This document shows, in pieces, positions 33,060-45,402 of a stretch of 64,000 nucleotides of DNA. Both the position numbers and the translations under genes were made by a program. The notes under the pieces were generated by a model. The model did no database searches and was not told the origin of the DNA. It was given only the letters and a program-made list of their open reading frames with translations. Where the stretch lies: the NCBI RefSeq assembly GCF_022539505.1, contig NC_061513.1, positions 346,657,617 through 346,721,616 of the forward strand, given 5' to 3'. This stretch comes from Lolium rigidum (Eukaryota > Streptophyta > Magnoliopsida > Poales > Poaceae). Each line of letters begins with the position of its first letter. The stretch's first letter is position 1.

Positions 33060-34815
33060 TTCTTCATCAACTTATCAGGTTTCTTCTATTGAAACTATAT
33101 TTTTATTCGGTCACATCTTATGTGCTTTACTTGGAGCGTCTGTGTGTTTTTATTTTTTGTTTATGTTTGAATAAATTTGGATCCTAGCAATCCTTGTTTG
33201 GGAGAGAGACACGCTCCGCTTTTTCATATGAACACTCGTGTTCTTCGCTCTTACTTTTAATGTTCAATGACAAAAGTTGGAAGCTATTTCATTTATTGCT
33301 ATTTGGTTGGAAACAGAAAATGCCTCATATTGTCTTGAATAATTTGATAATTGGCAATTGTTTTGAGCTCTCAAGTAGGTCATGATTAAGCTCTTGCATC
33401 ATGTAGTTTAAACCTATTAGTGGAGAACTACCGTAGAGCTTGTTGAAATTGGTTTGCATGATTGGTCTCTCTAAGGTCTAGATATTTTACGGTAAAAGTG
33501 TTTGAGCAACAAGGAAGACGGTGTAGAGTTTTATAATGCTTGCAATATGTTCTTATGTAAGTTTTGCTTGTACCGGTTCATACTTGTGTTTGCTTCAAAC
33601 AACCTTGCTAGCCCAAGCCTTGTACTGAGAGGAAATGCTTCTCGTGCATCCAAAACCTTGAGCCAAAACCTATGCCATTTGTGTCCACCATATCTACCTA
33701 CTATGTGGTATTTCCTGCCATTCCAAGTAAATACTTCATATGCTACCTTTAAACCTTCAAAATGCTTCTCAATTTGTGTTGATGTTTTATAGCTCATGAG
33801 GAAGTATGTGGTGTTTATCTTTCGATCTTGTCATTTACTTCGGACAGACTTTCACCAATGGACTAGTGGCTTCATCCGCTTATCCAATAATTTTGCAAAA
33901 AGAGCTGGCGCGGGGTTCCCAGCCCCCAATTAATCAACTTTCATTAATAATTCTCTTCACATGTTTTGCTCTGATTCATCGGTAAGCAACTTAATTTTGC
34001 AAATAGACACTCCTTCATGGTATGTGAATGTTGGAAGGCACCCGAGGATTCGGTTAGCCATGGCATGTGAAAGCAAAAGGTTGGGAGGAGTGTCAACCAT
34101 AAATAAAACTAAAATACATGTGTAAACAAAAGAGAAGAGGGATGATCTACCTTGCTGGTAGAGATAACGTCCTTCATGGGAGCCGCTCTTGAAAGTCTGG
34201 TTGATGAGGTAGTTAGAGTGCCCACTACCATTCGTTGACAACAACAAACACCTCTCAAAACTTTACTTTTATACTCTCTATATGATTTCAAAACTTAAAA
34301 AGCTCTAGCACATGATTTAATCCCTGCTTCCCTCTGCAAAGGGCCATTCTTTTACTTTATGTTGAGTCAGTTTACCTACTTCCTTCCATCTTAGAAGCAA
34401 ACACTTGTGTTAACTGTGCATTGATTCTTACATACTTGCATATTTGCATTCATCATATTACTTTGTGTTGAAAATTATCCATGAGATATGCATGTTGAAA
34501 GTTGAAAGCAACTGCTGAAACTTAAATCTTCCTCGATCTGTGTTGCTTCAATGCCTTTACTTTAAATTTATTGCTTTATGAGTTAACTCTTATGCAAGAC
34601 TTTTGATGCTTGTCTTGAAAGTATTATTCATGAAAAGTTTTGCTATATGTTATCTATTTGTTAGCAACTATAGATCATTGCCTTGAGTCACTGCATTCAT
34701 CTCATATGCTTCATAATAGTATGATCAAGGTTATGTAAGTAGCATGTCACTACAGAAATTACTCTTTTTATCGTTTACCTACTCGAGGACGAGCATGAAC
34801 TAAGCTTGGGGATGC

Positions 34816-36343
34816 TGATACGTCTCCAACGTACCTATAATTTCTGATGTTCCATGCTTGTTTTATGACAATACCTACATGTTTTGCTCACACTTTATAA
34901 TGTTTTTATGCATTTTCCGGAACTAACCTATTAACGAGATGCCGAAGGGCCAGTTCTTTGTTTTCGTTGTTTTTGGTTCCGGAAAGGCTGTTCGGGCAAT
35001 ATTCTCGGAATTCGACGAAATCAACGCCCCGAACCTTATTTTTCCCGGAACCTTCCGGAAAGTCGGAGGGGGACCAGAGGGGTGCCCTGGGGGGCCCACA
35101 CGTGGTGGCGGCGCGGCCCAGGAGGGGGACGCGCCACCCTAGTGTGAGGAGGCCCCGTGGCCCCTCCGACTCCGACTCTTCGCCTATTTAAGCCGTCCTG
35201 ACCTAAAACATCGATACCGATTGACGAAACTCCAGAAAGACTCCGGGGCGCCGCCACCATCGCGAAACTCCAATTCGGGGGACGAAGTCTCGTTCCGGCA
35301 CCTGCCGGGATGGGGAAGTGCCCCGGAAGCCATCTCCATCGACGCCACCGCCTCCATCATGCTCCGTGAGTAGTTCCCCCATGGACTACGGGTTCTAGCT
35401 GTAGCTAGTTGGTACTCTCTCCCCCATGTACTTCAATACAATGATCTCATGAGCTGCCTTACATGATTGAGATTCATCCGATGTAATCGGTGTTGTGTTT
35501 GTTGGGATCCGATGGATTGTTACATTATGATTAGTCTATCTATAAAGTTTGTGAAGTTATTGTTGCTACAATCTTGTTGTGTTTAATGCTTGTCACTAGG
35601 GCCCGAGTGGCATGATCTTAGATTTAAGCTCTGTACTTATTGCTTAGATTGTATCTACAAGTTGTATGCACATGTCTATGTACGGAACCAAAGGCCCCAA
35701 AGTGACGAAATTGGGACAAGCTGGAGGGGAAGGCTTAGATATGAGGATCACATGTTTTCACGGAGTGTTAATGCTTTCCTCCGGTGCTCTATTAAAAGGA
35801 GTACCTTAATTTCCAGTAGATTCCCTAGAGGCCCGGCTGCCACCGGCTGGTAGGACAAAAGATGTTGTACAAGTTTCTCATTGCGAGCACGTATGAATAT
35901 ATATGGGAAACATGCCTACATGATTAATAATCTTGATGTTCTGTCTTAATGCTATTTCAATCCTATCAATTGTCCAACTGTAATTTGTTCACCCAACACT
36001 TGTTATTGGAGAGTTACCACTAGTGTAGATAGGCTGGGAGCCCCGGTCCATCTCTCATCATCATATACTCGTTCTACATGACATTGGAAGTAGTATCAAC
36101 TATTTTACGGTGCCATTGCTCTCATATTACTGCTCTTGCTGTTGTGTTACTGTATTACTACTGCTCTCATATTACTGCTTGCTTTCACATCACCCCTGTT
36201 ACTAGTGCTTTTCCGAGTGCGGCTGATTTGACAACTCAGTTGTTAAGGCTTATAAGTATTTACCTCCCCTTGTGTCGAATCAATAAATTTGGGTTTTACT
36301 TCCCTCGAAGGCTGTTGCGATCCCCTATACTTGTGGGTTATCA
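34816..36343 (+). repeat. E1 3' LTR
   Basis: TG...CA ends, preceded by the polypurine tract (34801-34815) and followed by target duplication GCGCG. Confidence 0.93.
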
Positions 36344-36352
36344 GCGCGCCAC

Positions 36353-38022
36353 TGCTGGCGTGTAGTTGACGTGGGAGTTAGAAATCTTTGTGGTGTAACT
36401 TTTCTTCGTTCCCCGGCAACGGCGCCAGAAATTTAGCTTGATGACGCGTAAAGCACACGCTCGTTGGGAACCCCAAGTGGAAGGTGTGATGCGTACAGCA
36501 GAAAGTTTCCCTCGATAAGAAACCAAGGTTTATCGAACCGGTAGGAGTCAAGAAGCACGTCGAAGGTTGATGGCGGCTGGATGTAGTGCGGCGCAACACC
36601 GGGGATTCCGGCGCCAACGTGGAACCTGCACAACACAACCAAAGTACTTTGCCCCAACGAAACGAGTGAGGTTGTCAATCTCACCGGCTTGCTGTAACAA
36701 AGGATTAGATGTATAGTGTGGATGATGATTGTTTGCGGAAAACGAGTAGAACAAGTATTGCGATAGATTGTATTTAATGTAAAAGAATGGACCGGGGTCC
36801 ATAGTTCACTAGAGGTGTCTCTCCCATAAGATAAATAGCATGTTGGGTGAACAAATTACGGTCGGGCAATTGACAAATAGAGAGGGCATGACAATGCACA
36901 TACATGATATGATAAGTATAGTGAGATTTAATTGGGCATTACGACAAAGTACATAGACCGCTATCCAGCATGCATCTATGCCTAAAAAGTCCACCTTCGG
37001 GTTATCATCCGAACCCCTTCCGGTATTAAGTTGCAAACAACGAGAGAATTGCATTAAGTATGGTGCGTAATGTAATCAATAACTACATCCTCGGACATAG
37101 CATCAATGTTTTATCCCTAGTGGCAACGAGCACATCCACAACCTTAGAACTTTACGTCACTTGTCCCAGATTTAATGGAGGCATGAACCCACTATCGAGC
37201 ATAAATACTCCCTCTTGGAGTTAAGAGCAAAAACTTGGCCAGAGCCTCTACTAATAACGGAGAGCATGCAAGATCATAAACAACACATAGGTAATAGATT
37301 GATAATCAACATAACATAGTATTCTCTATCCATCGGATCCCGACAAACACAACATATAGCATTACGGATAGATGATCTTGATCATGTTAGGCAGCTCACA
37401 AGATCCAACAATGAAGCACATAAGGAGAAGACGACCATCTAGCTACTGCTATGGACCCATAGTCCAGGGGTGAACTACTCACTCATCACTCCGGAGGCGA
37501 CCATGGCGGTGAAGAGTCCTCCGGGAGATGATTCCCTTCTCCGGCAGGTGCCGGAGGCGATCTCCTGAATCCCCCGAGATGGGATTGGCGGCGGCGGCGT
37601 CTCAGTAAGGTTTTCCGTATCGTGGCTCTCGGTACTGGGGGTTTCGCGACGGAGGCTTTAAGTAGGCGGAAGGGCAGAGTCGGGAGAGTCACGGGGGCCC
37701 CACACGCTAGGGCCGCGCGGGCCCCCCTTGGGCCGCGCCGCCCTAGTGTGGCGGCGCCCGTGGCCCCACTTCGTCTCCCCTCCGGTCTTCGGAAGCTTCG
37801 TGTAAAAATAGGCCCACGGGCGTTGATTTCGTCCAATTCCGAGAGTATTTCCTTTGTAGGATTTCCGAAACCAAAAACAACAAGCTGGCTCTTCGGCATC
37901 TCGTTAATAGGTTAGTGCCGGAAAATGCATAAATATGACATAAAGTATGCATAAAACATGTAGATATCATCAATAACGTGGCATGGAACATAAGAAATTA
38001 TCGATACGTCGGAGACGTATCA
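36353..38022 (-). repeat. E2 3' LTR (left copy)
   Basis: In plus orientation it starts TGCTGGCGTGTAGTTGACG and ends GGAGACGTATCA. The first 86 bp (36353-36438) include an embedded PBS; the ancestral LTR edge is visible at 36439 (TGATGACGCGTAAAGC). Confidence 0.9.
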
Positions 38023-39897
38023 GCATCCCCAAGCTTAGTTCCTGCTCGTCCCGGCGAGTAAACGATAACAAAGATAATTTACGGAGTGACATGCCATCAT
38101 AACCTTGATCATACTATTGTAAGCATATGTAATGAATGCAGCGATCAAAACAATGGTAATGACATGGGTAAACAAATGAATCATAAAGCAAAGACTTTTC
38201 ATGAATAGTACTTCAAGACAAGCATCAATAAGTCTTGCATAAGAGTTAACTCATAAAGCAATAAATCAAAGTAAAGGTATTGAAGCAACACAAAGGAAGA
38301 TTAAGTTTCAGCGGTTGCTTTCAACTTATAACATGTATATCTCATGGATAGTGTCAATGTAAAGTAATATAACAAGTGCAATATGCAAGTATGTAGGAAT
38401 CAATGCACAGTTCACACAAGTGTTTGCTTCTTGAGGTGGAGAGAAATAGGTGAACTGACTCAACATAAAAGTAAAAGAAAGGCCCTTCGCAGAGGGAAGC
38501 ATTGATTGCTATATTTGTGCTAGAGCTTTGGTTTTGAAAACATGAAACAATTTTGTCAACGGTAGTAATAAAGCATATGTATCATGTAAATTATATCTTA
38601 CAAGTTGCAAGCCTCATGCATAGTATACTAGTAGTGCCCGCACCTTGTCCTAATTAGCTTGGATTAACACGGATTATCATTGCATGACATATGTTTCAAC
38701 CAAGTGTCACAAAGGGGTACCTCTATGCCGCTCGTACAAGGGTCTAAGGAGAAAGTTCGCATTTGGATTTCTCGCTTTTGATCATTCTTCAACTTAGACA
38801 CCCATACCGGGACAACATAGACAACGAGATAATGGACTCCTCTTTTAATGCTTAAGCATTCAACAACGGATAATATTCTCATAAGAGATTGAGGTTTTAT
38901 GTCCAAGCTGAAACTTCCACCATGATTCATGGCTTTAGTTAGCGGCCCAATGTTCTTCTCTAACAGTATGCATACTCAAACCATTTGATTGTGAAAACCG
39001 CCCTTACTTCAAATAAGACGGACATGCATAGCAACTCACATGATATTCAACAAAGTGTTGATGGCGTCCCCAGGAACATGGTTATCGCACAACAAGCAAC
39101 TTATTAAGAAATAAGACACATAAGTACATATTCAATACCACAATAGTTTTTAAGGCTATTTTGTCCCATGAGCTATATATTGCAAAGGCGAATGATGGAA
39201 ATTTAAAGGTAGCACTCAAACAATTTACTTTGGAATGGCGGAGAAATACCATGTAGTAGGTAGGTATGGTGGACACAAATGGCATAGTGGTTGGCTCAAG
39301 GATTTTGGATGCATGAGAAGTATTCCCTCTCGATACAAGGTTTAGGCTAGCAAGGTTATTTGAAACAAACACAAGGATGAACCGGTGCAGCAAAACTCAC
39401 ATAAAAGACATATTGTAAACATTATAAGACTCTACACCGTCTTCCTTGTTGTTCAAAACTCAATACTAGAAATTATCTAGACTTTAGAGAGACCAAATAT
39501 GCAAACCAAATTTTAGCAAGCTCTATGTATTTCTTCATTAATGGGTGCAAAGTATATGATGCAAGAGCTTAAACATGAGCACAACAATTGCCAAGTATCA
39601 AATTATTCAAGACATTTTAGAATTACTACATGTAGCATTTCCCGATTCCAACCATATAACAATTTAACGAAGAAGATTCAACCTTCGCCATGAATACTAT
39701 GAGTAAAGCCTAAGGACATATTGTCCATATGAAACAGCGGAGCGTGTCTCTCTCCCACACAATGAATGCTAGGATCCATTTTATTCAAACAAAAACAAAA
39801 ACAAAAACAAACCGACGCTCCAAGCAAAGCACATAAGATGTGATGGAATAAAAATATAGTTTCAGGGGAGGAACCTGATAATGTTGTCGATGAAGAT

Positions 39898-39983
39898 GGG
39901 GATGCCTTGGGCATCCCCAAGCTTAGACGCTTGAGTCTTCTTAAAATATGCAGGGGTGAACCACCGGGGCATCCCCAAGCTTA
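39898..39983 (-). promoter_or_regulatory. PPT-like motifs and perfect hairpin in E2
   Basis: The hairpin is 39898-39918 (9-bp arms, 3-base loop). A second PPT-like copy is at 39969-39983 and the true polypurine tract at 38023-38037, all on the minus strand. Confidence 0.72.
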
Positions 39984-40618
39984 GAGCTTTCACTCTTCTT
40001 GATCATATTGCATCATTTCCCTCTCTTGATCCTTGAAAACTTCCTCCACACCAAACTCAAAACAACTCATTAGAGGGTTAGTGCACAATAAAAATTTACA
40101 TGTTCAGAGGTGACATAATCATTCTTAACACTTCTGGACATTGCACAAAGCTACTTGGACATTAATGGATCAAAGAAATTCATCCAACATAGCAAAAGAG
40201 GCAATGCGAAATAAAAGGCAGAATCTGTCAAAACAGAACAGTTCGTAAAGACGAATTTTAAAGTGGCACCAGACTTGCTCAGATGAAAATGCCCAAATTT
40301 AATGAAAGTTGCGTACATATCTGAGGATCACTCACGTAAATTGGCATAATTTTCTGAGTTACCTACAGAGAATTAGGCCCAGATGCGTGACAGCAAAGAA
40401 ATCTGTTTCTGCGCAGTAATCCAAATCTAGTATGAACCTTACTATCAACGACTTTACTTGGCACAACAATACACAAAACTAATATAAGGAGATGTTGCTA
40501 CAGTAGTAAACAACTTCCAAGACTCAAATATAAAATAAAGGTACTGTAGTAAAAACATGGGTTGTCTCCCATAAGCGCTTTTCTTTAACGCCTTTCAGCT
40601 AGGCGCAGAAAGTGTATA

Positions 40619-41490
40619 TCAAGTGTTATCAAGAGATGCAGTATCAACATTACCTTGGGCTTTACCCTTACCTTTCTTGTTATTTTTCTTACTCTTTGAT
40701 TTAGGGAATATATGTCTACCCCCGGGTGTAGAGGTGAATTTTAGGGTGCCTTCTCCCATATCTATGACGGCTCCCAATAGTTTCAGCAGGGATCTTCCGA
40801 GTGTGATTTGTCCTGTTCCTGCACATTCAATAACAAGATAATCAATGGATATTGTTCTCCCAAGAACGGTTGTATGCACACCCGCAGCTATTCCTTTAGG
40901 AATTATAACGAGTTATCAATAAGAGTTATTCCTTCTCCCCTTCAACGAATCCCCACGAGTTTCAAAGATTCATGAATACTCTTAGGCATTAAGCAAAATT
41001 CAGACATAATATCACAATTGGCATGAAGAGTTTGGTCACCGATAACAATTTTAATAGTAGGATCCCATAATGAAGGTTCGAGTTCACTAAAACTTGATCA
41101 AGACGGTTACGAACATATCTATAATTTTCATTCAAGCGAGATGCACTTGTCTCAAGAGTGTTTAATCTATTATAAATGCTAATAAGGGTTGAATCAAAGT
41201 TATTAGCTGAATCATGTGATGCAACCAACTTCTTTATGGCATTAAAAGCTTGATCCCCATTGCAATGAAGGAAATCTCCTCCCACTACAGACATCCAAGG
41301 CATATCTATAGCGAATCATAAGACCAAAATAAAAATTACTAAGGAGCAAACTTAGAGTCATTTGAGGTTCAGCTTTACGATAAGAAGTAAAAATTCTGGA
41401 CCAAGCATCTTTAAAACTCTCCTCATCCCCTTGTTTAAAAGTGAAGACTAGTTCCTCAGGTGAAGAAGTAACCAGTGCAGAACTAGACAT
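40619..41490 (-). pseudogene. E2 gag-like plus protease-like remnant
   Basis: ATG at 41490 opens MSSSALVTSSPEELVFTFKQ, followed by DAWSRIFTSYRKAEPQMTLS, the kind of gag-like start seen in grass Athila relatives. After a frameshift near 41265 it continues with DFLHCNGDQAFNAIKKLV. A second shift leads into a retropepsin-like part: KIVIGDQTLHANCDIMSEF, then LMPKSIHESLKL. The expected D-[LI]-GA around the catalytic Asp reads DIMS, so the active-site loop is altered. The last frame (40879-40619) has TVLGRTISIDYLVIECAG and a lysine-rich tail ending ASLDNT. It is not functional as read. Confidence 0.65.
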
Positions 41491-41695
41491 GGTAGCAAAA
41501 GTAAAATGCAAGTAACTAAATTTTTTTTTGTGTTTTTGATATGGAGAACAAGACAGTAAATAAAGTAAAACTAGCAACTAATTTTTTTGTGTTTTGATAT
41601 AATGCAGCAAACAAAGTAGTAAATAAAGTAAAGCAAGACAAAAACAAAGTAAAGAGATTGGATTGTGGAGACTCCCCTTGCAGCGTGTCTTGATC

Positions 41696-41713
41696 TCCCC
41701 GGCAACGGCGCCA
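41696..41713 (-). other. E2 canonical primer-binding site
   Basis: The complement reads TGGCGCCGTTGCCGGGGA. It lies 10 bases from the extended LTR edge at 41724. Confidence 0.85.
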
Positions 41714-41723
41714 GAAATTTACT

Positions 41724-43389
41724 TGTTGGCGTGTAGTTGACGTGGGAGTTAGAAATCTTTGTGGTGTAACTTTTCTTCGTTCCCCGGCAACGGCGCCAGA
41801 AATTTAGCTTGATGACGCGTAAAGCACACGCTCGTTGGGAACCCCAAGTGGAAGGTGTGATGCGTACAACAGCAAGTTTCCCTCGATAGAAACCAAGGTT
41901 TATCGAACCGAGTAGGAGTCAAGAAGCACGTCGAAGGTTGATGGCGAGCTGGATGTAGTGCGGCGCAACACCGGGGATTCCGGCGCCAACGTGGAACCTG
42001 CACAACACAACCAAAGTACTTTGCCCCAACGAAACGGTGAGGTTGTCAATCTCACCGGCTTGCTTGTAACAAAGGATTAGATGTATAGTGTGGATGATGA
42101 TTGTTTGCGAGAAAACGAGTAGAACAAGTATTGCGAGTAGATTGTATTTAATGTAAAAGAATGGACCGGGGTCCACAGTTCACTAGAGGTGTCTCTCCCA
42201 TAAGATAAATAGCATGTTGGGTGAACAAATTACGGTCGGGCAATTGACAAATAGAGAGGGCATGACAATGCACATACATGATATGATAAGTATAGTGAGA
42301 TTTAATTGGGCATTACGACAAAGTACATAGACCGCTATCCGAGCATGCATCTATGCCTAAAAAGTCCACCTTCAGAGTTATCATCCGAACCCCTTCCGGT
42401 ATTAAGTTGCAAACAACGAGACAATTGCATTAAGTATGGTGCGTAATGTAATCAATAACTACATCCTCGGACATAGCATCAATGTTTTATCCCTAGTGGC
42501 AACAACACATCCACAACCTTAGAACTTTCTCGTCACTTGTCCCAGATTTAATGGAGGCATGAACCCACTATCGAGCATAAATACTCCCTCTTGGAGTTAA
42601 GAGCAAAAACTTGGCCGAGCCTCTACTAATAACGGAGAGCATGCAAGATCATAAACAACACATAGGTAATAGATTGATAATCAACATAACATAGTATTCT
42701 CTATCCATCGGATCCCGACAAAAACAACATATAGCATTACAGATAGATGATCTTGATCATGTTAGGCAGCTCACAAGATCCAACAATGAAGCACATAAGG
42801 AGAAGACGACCATCTAGCTACTGCTATGGACCCATAGTCCAGGGGTGAACTACTCACTCATCACTCCGGAGGCGACCATGGCGGTGAAGAGTCCTCCGGG
42901 AGATGATTCCCCTCTCCGGCAGGGTGCCGGAGGTGATCTCCTGAATCCCCCGAGATGGGATTGGCGGCGGCGGCGTTTCAATAAGGTTTTCCGTATCGTG
43001 GCTCTCGGTACTGGGGGTTTCGCGACGGAGGCTTTAAGTAGGCGGAAGGGCAGAGTCGGGAGAGTCACGGGGGCCCCACACGCTAGGGCCGCGCCGCCCT
43101 AGTGTGGCGGCGCCCCGTGGCCCCACTTCGTCTCCCCTCCGGTCTTCTGGAAGCTTCGTGTAAAAATAGGCCCACGGGCGTTGATTTCGTCCAATTCCGA
43201 GAATATTTCCTTTGTAGGATTTCTGAAACCAAAAACAGCAGAAAACAGCAACTGGCTCTTCGGCATCTCGTTAATAGGTTAGTGCCGGAAAATGCATAAA
43301 TATGACATAAAGTATGCATAAAACATGTAGATATCATCAATAACGTGGCATGGAACATAAGAAATTATCGATACGTCGGAGACGTATCA
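41724..43389 (-). repeat. E2 5' LTR (right copy)
   Basis: It starts TGTTGGCGTGTAGTTGACG in plus orientation, with the same 86-bp extension (41724-41809) as the left copy and an embedded PBS at 41781-41798. Confidence 0.9.
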
Positions 43390-43806
43390 GCCACCTAGGC
43401 TCGTTTCTCCCTCGATCGTCCGATCAGTCCCAATCTTGCATCCATGGACTTCGTTTGATCTATAAAAAAACCTATATATGACCCCCATGCTTTCCTCGAG
43501 GCTACGGCGGCGGAAATCAAAACACATAAACAGAGAGTCAGCAGACCGCTGCCGACGGAGATCGGAGGGGGGAAACGTTGCCGGAATAGCCTCCGGTGGA
43601 CTCCACACCCCTCCAACATGGTCATCATCACCTTCTTCATCAACACCCTCTGCACCATCTTCATATACCTGTTGTAATATTTTGGCAAACATGATGTGTG
43701 ATGCAATCTATCGTTTTTCCATGATGTATCGTACATTTATGTCTTTGTTTGAGTAGTGACTTATTCTGGGCAATCGTGAGATAATTTGTTGATTGTTGCA
43801 TATAAG
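43390..43806 (+). mobile_element. LTR 3a, right part
   Basis: It continues the sequence interrupted at 29141: GGGCGCGCCACCTAGGCTCG is rebuilt when E1 and E2 are removed. It contains a GCGGCGGAAATC-rich R/U5-like part and is cut at 43807 by LTR 3b. Confidence 0.5.
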
Positions 43807-45300
43807 TGATGCATGCATTTTACATCATAAATATTTCCACATATATGTTTAGTTTTCATTGATATGTGCTATCATACACCATTATTTATGCATTTTTTGT
43901 TGATTTTCGGGACTTTCCTACAAAGTCCCCTTCATTTGTATTTAATTCATGGGGGGAAGAAAACCTCCTTTTTCGTTTTTTATTGTTGTAGGGACCTTCT
44001 GGACACCTAAAAATTGAGGCAAAAATAGCTGATCAGTTTTTCACCCGAAGAAGCACCGTGGGCGAAAGAAACACGCGAGAGGAGCCACAGAGGCCAAAAG
44101 AGTACATGTGGCGCGCCCTACCTGGCTAGGCGCGCCACACATGCTCGTTTGAGCCTCGGGCATCATCTCAGGCTCCCCTTTTAACCGACGCCTCCGTTTC
44201 ACCCAAAAACCTAAATCATATGTTTCCCGAGATTTATTGAGACGGAGGCGGAGGCAAAATTCCTCTCCTACTCCGAGAGAGGGCAGATCCTGCTGCACTG
44301 GTGCCTCTGGTGGAGGGGAAATCAACGCCATCGTCATCACTACTCCTCCTTGACTTGGGGGGATGCATCTCCATCATGACCACCATCTCCATCTATGAGA
44401 TCGACTTCATCCCCCTCATAGTTAATTTGTGTTGAATTGAACCCTAGATATTGTTTTGAGGCAAGTTTCACGTTTGTGATAGGTACTTTATCTTTATTTG
44501 GTGGAGAGATTATATATTATGTGTTGTAACCATTATGCCTCTGGTCCATATCATGTTTGACACTTGTGAGTAGTTCCCCACGTTCCTGAGGGCATAGGAT
44601 GATCTGGCTATGATTCTATATGATGTTCAATGAGTGTTTGGTTAAGTTTTGTATCTTTTATGTTGTTCTATGATGGTTTTATGAGAACGTAGACTGGATA
44701 TTACTTCACATATATGGGCTCATAGGGCTACACTTTAATGTAATGAATGTGTGTTGGAAGAGATGGAATGATAGAAACCGTTTTCCAATACTATGAGTTG
44801 CATTAGAGTCAGGGACCAATAATCTTATTGTTATGGTGGAACATTTATGTCTTAATGATTCCTATACTTGCATTTGCACATGAAAATGGCTCTATGACCC
44901 ATCATAAGGGGTGCATCTGCTCATATCTATGGCTGCACCTAATTTAGGCTTCGCCCCGAATTATATGAAACTTGACAAAATATTTACCATGTTGTGTAGA
45001 ACTCTGATGCTAGTAAATCCATGGCGACCTCGGGAACATTTGTCTCATATAAGCGAACACACACTTGAGATTGTCCTCTTGAGAATTGGGCTTTCTCTCA
45101 TTGAGAGCATTTGCATATTGTTATTTACTTTTTGCACTTTACTTTATTGCAAACTATACACTCAAAACACCAAAACTACTGCTTTATTATTATTGTTTGC
45201 TTGTCAAATCCGCTAACCAATACATTCAGCTCCTCGTGGGTTCGACAACCTTTCTTATTGAAAGGTACTACAATTGATCTCCTACACTTGGGAGGCATCA
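43807..45300 (+). mobile_element. LTR 3b, 5' LTR of an Athila-like element
   Basis: It starts TGATGCATGCATTTTAC and ends GGGAGGCATCA, about 1.49 kb, with ATAAG just upstream. It is followed by a degenerate PBS (TGGCATCGTTGGCGGGGA, 45312-45329) and then gag-pol. It is diverged from LTR 3a but has the same layout. Confidence 0.62.
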
Positions 45301-45311
45301 AGACACTATTA

Positions 45312-45329
45312 TGGCATCGTTGGCGGGGA
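45312..45329 (+). other. Degenerate primer-binding site of element 3b
   Basis: TGGCATCGTTGGCGGGGA differs at two positions from the tRNA-Asp PBS used by E1, E2 and E5. Confidence 0.6.
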
Positions 45330-45402
45330 GCGTAGCTCTATTGGTAAGTGGTTTGGTAAGGAAGCTTTTACTGTTTTTGCTATTTACTATTTGTCTCATC
45401 AT

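Larger units (their letters stand above)
29142..36343 (+). mobile_element. E1: complete non-autonomous Athila-like LTR retrotransposon
   Basis: LTRs are 29142-30676 and 34816-36343, starting TGATACGTCTCC and ending TGTGGGTTATCA. The 5-bp target duplication is GCGCG on both sides (29137-29141 and 36344-36348). The PBS at 30688-30705 is TGGCGCCGTTGCCGGGGA, complementary to the 3' end of plant tRNA-Asp, which is typical of Athila relatives. The polypurine tract is GCTTGGGGATGC just before 34816. The interior is 4.1 kb with one ORF for an acidic, hydrophobic-tailed protein and a long untranslated part; gag, protease, reverse transcriptase and integrase are all absent. It must borrow a replication machinery from a partner element. 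Confidence 0.93.
36353..43389 (-). mobile_element. E2: complete non-autonomous Athila-like LTR retrotransposon with extended LTRs
   Basis: LTRs are 36353-38022 and 41724-43389 (plus coordinates; the element reads on the minus strand). The target duplication is GCCAC on both sides (36348-36352 and 43390-43394). The canonical PBS is the complement of 41696-41713. Each LTR carries an extra 86 bp at its 3' (U5) end containing a second PBS copy (complement of 36410-36427 and 41781-41798). The polypurine tract is the complement of 38023-38037. The interior has a broken gag-protease remnant (40619-41490) and a 2.5-kb untranslated part homologous to E1, E4, E5 and E6. No reverse transcriptase or integrase is present. 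Confidence 0.92.

Noticed and set aside
41696..41713. tRNA gene at PBS sequences
   Set aside because: Only 18 bases match the tRNA-Asp 3' end; there are no D-arm, anticodon or T-arm boxes around them. They are primer-binding sites.
42850..43358. Recurring minus-strand frames in every Athila-type LTR
   Set aside because: They follow LTR sequence and change frame from copy to copy; LTRs of this family encode nothing known.
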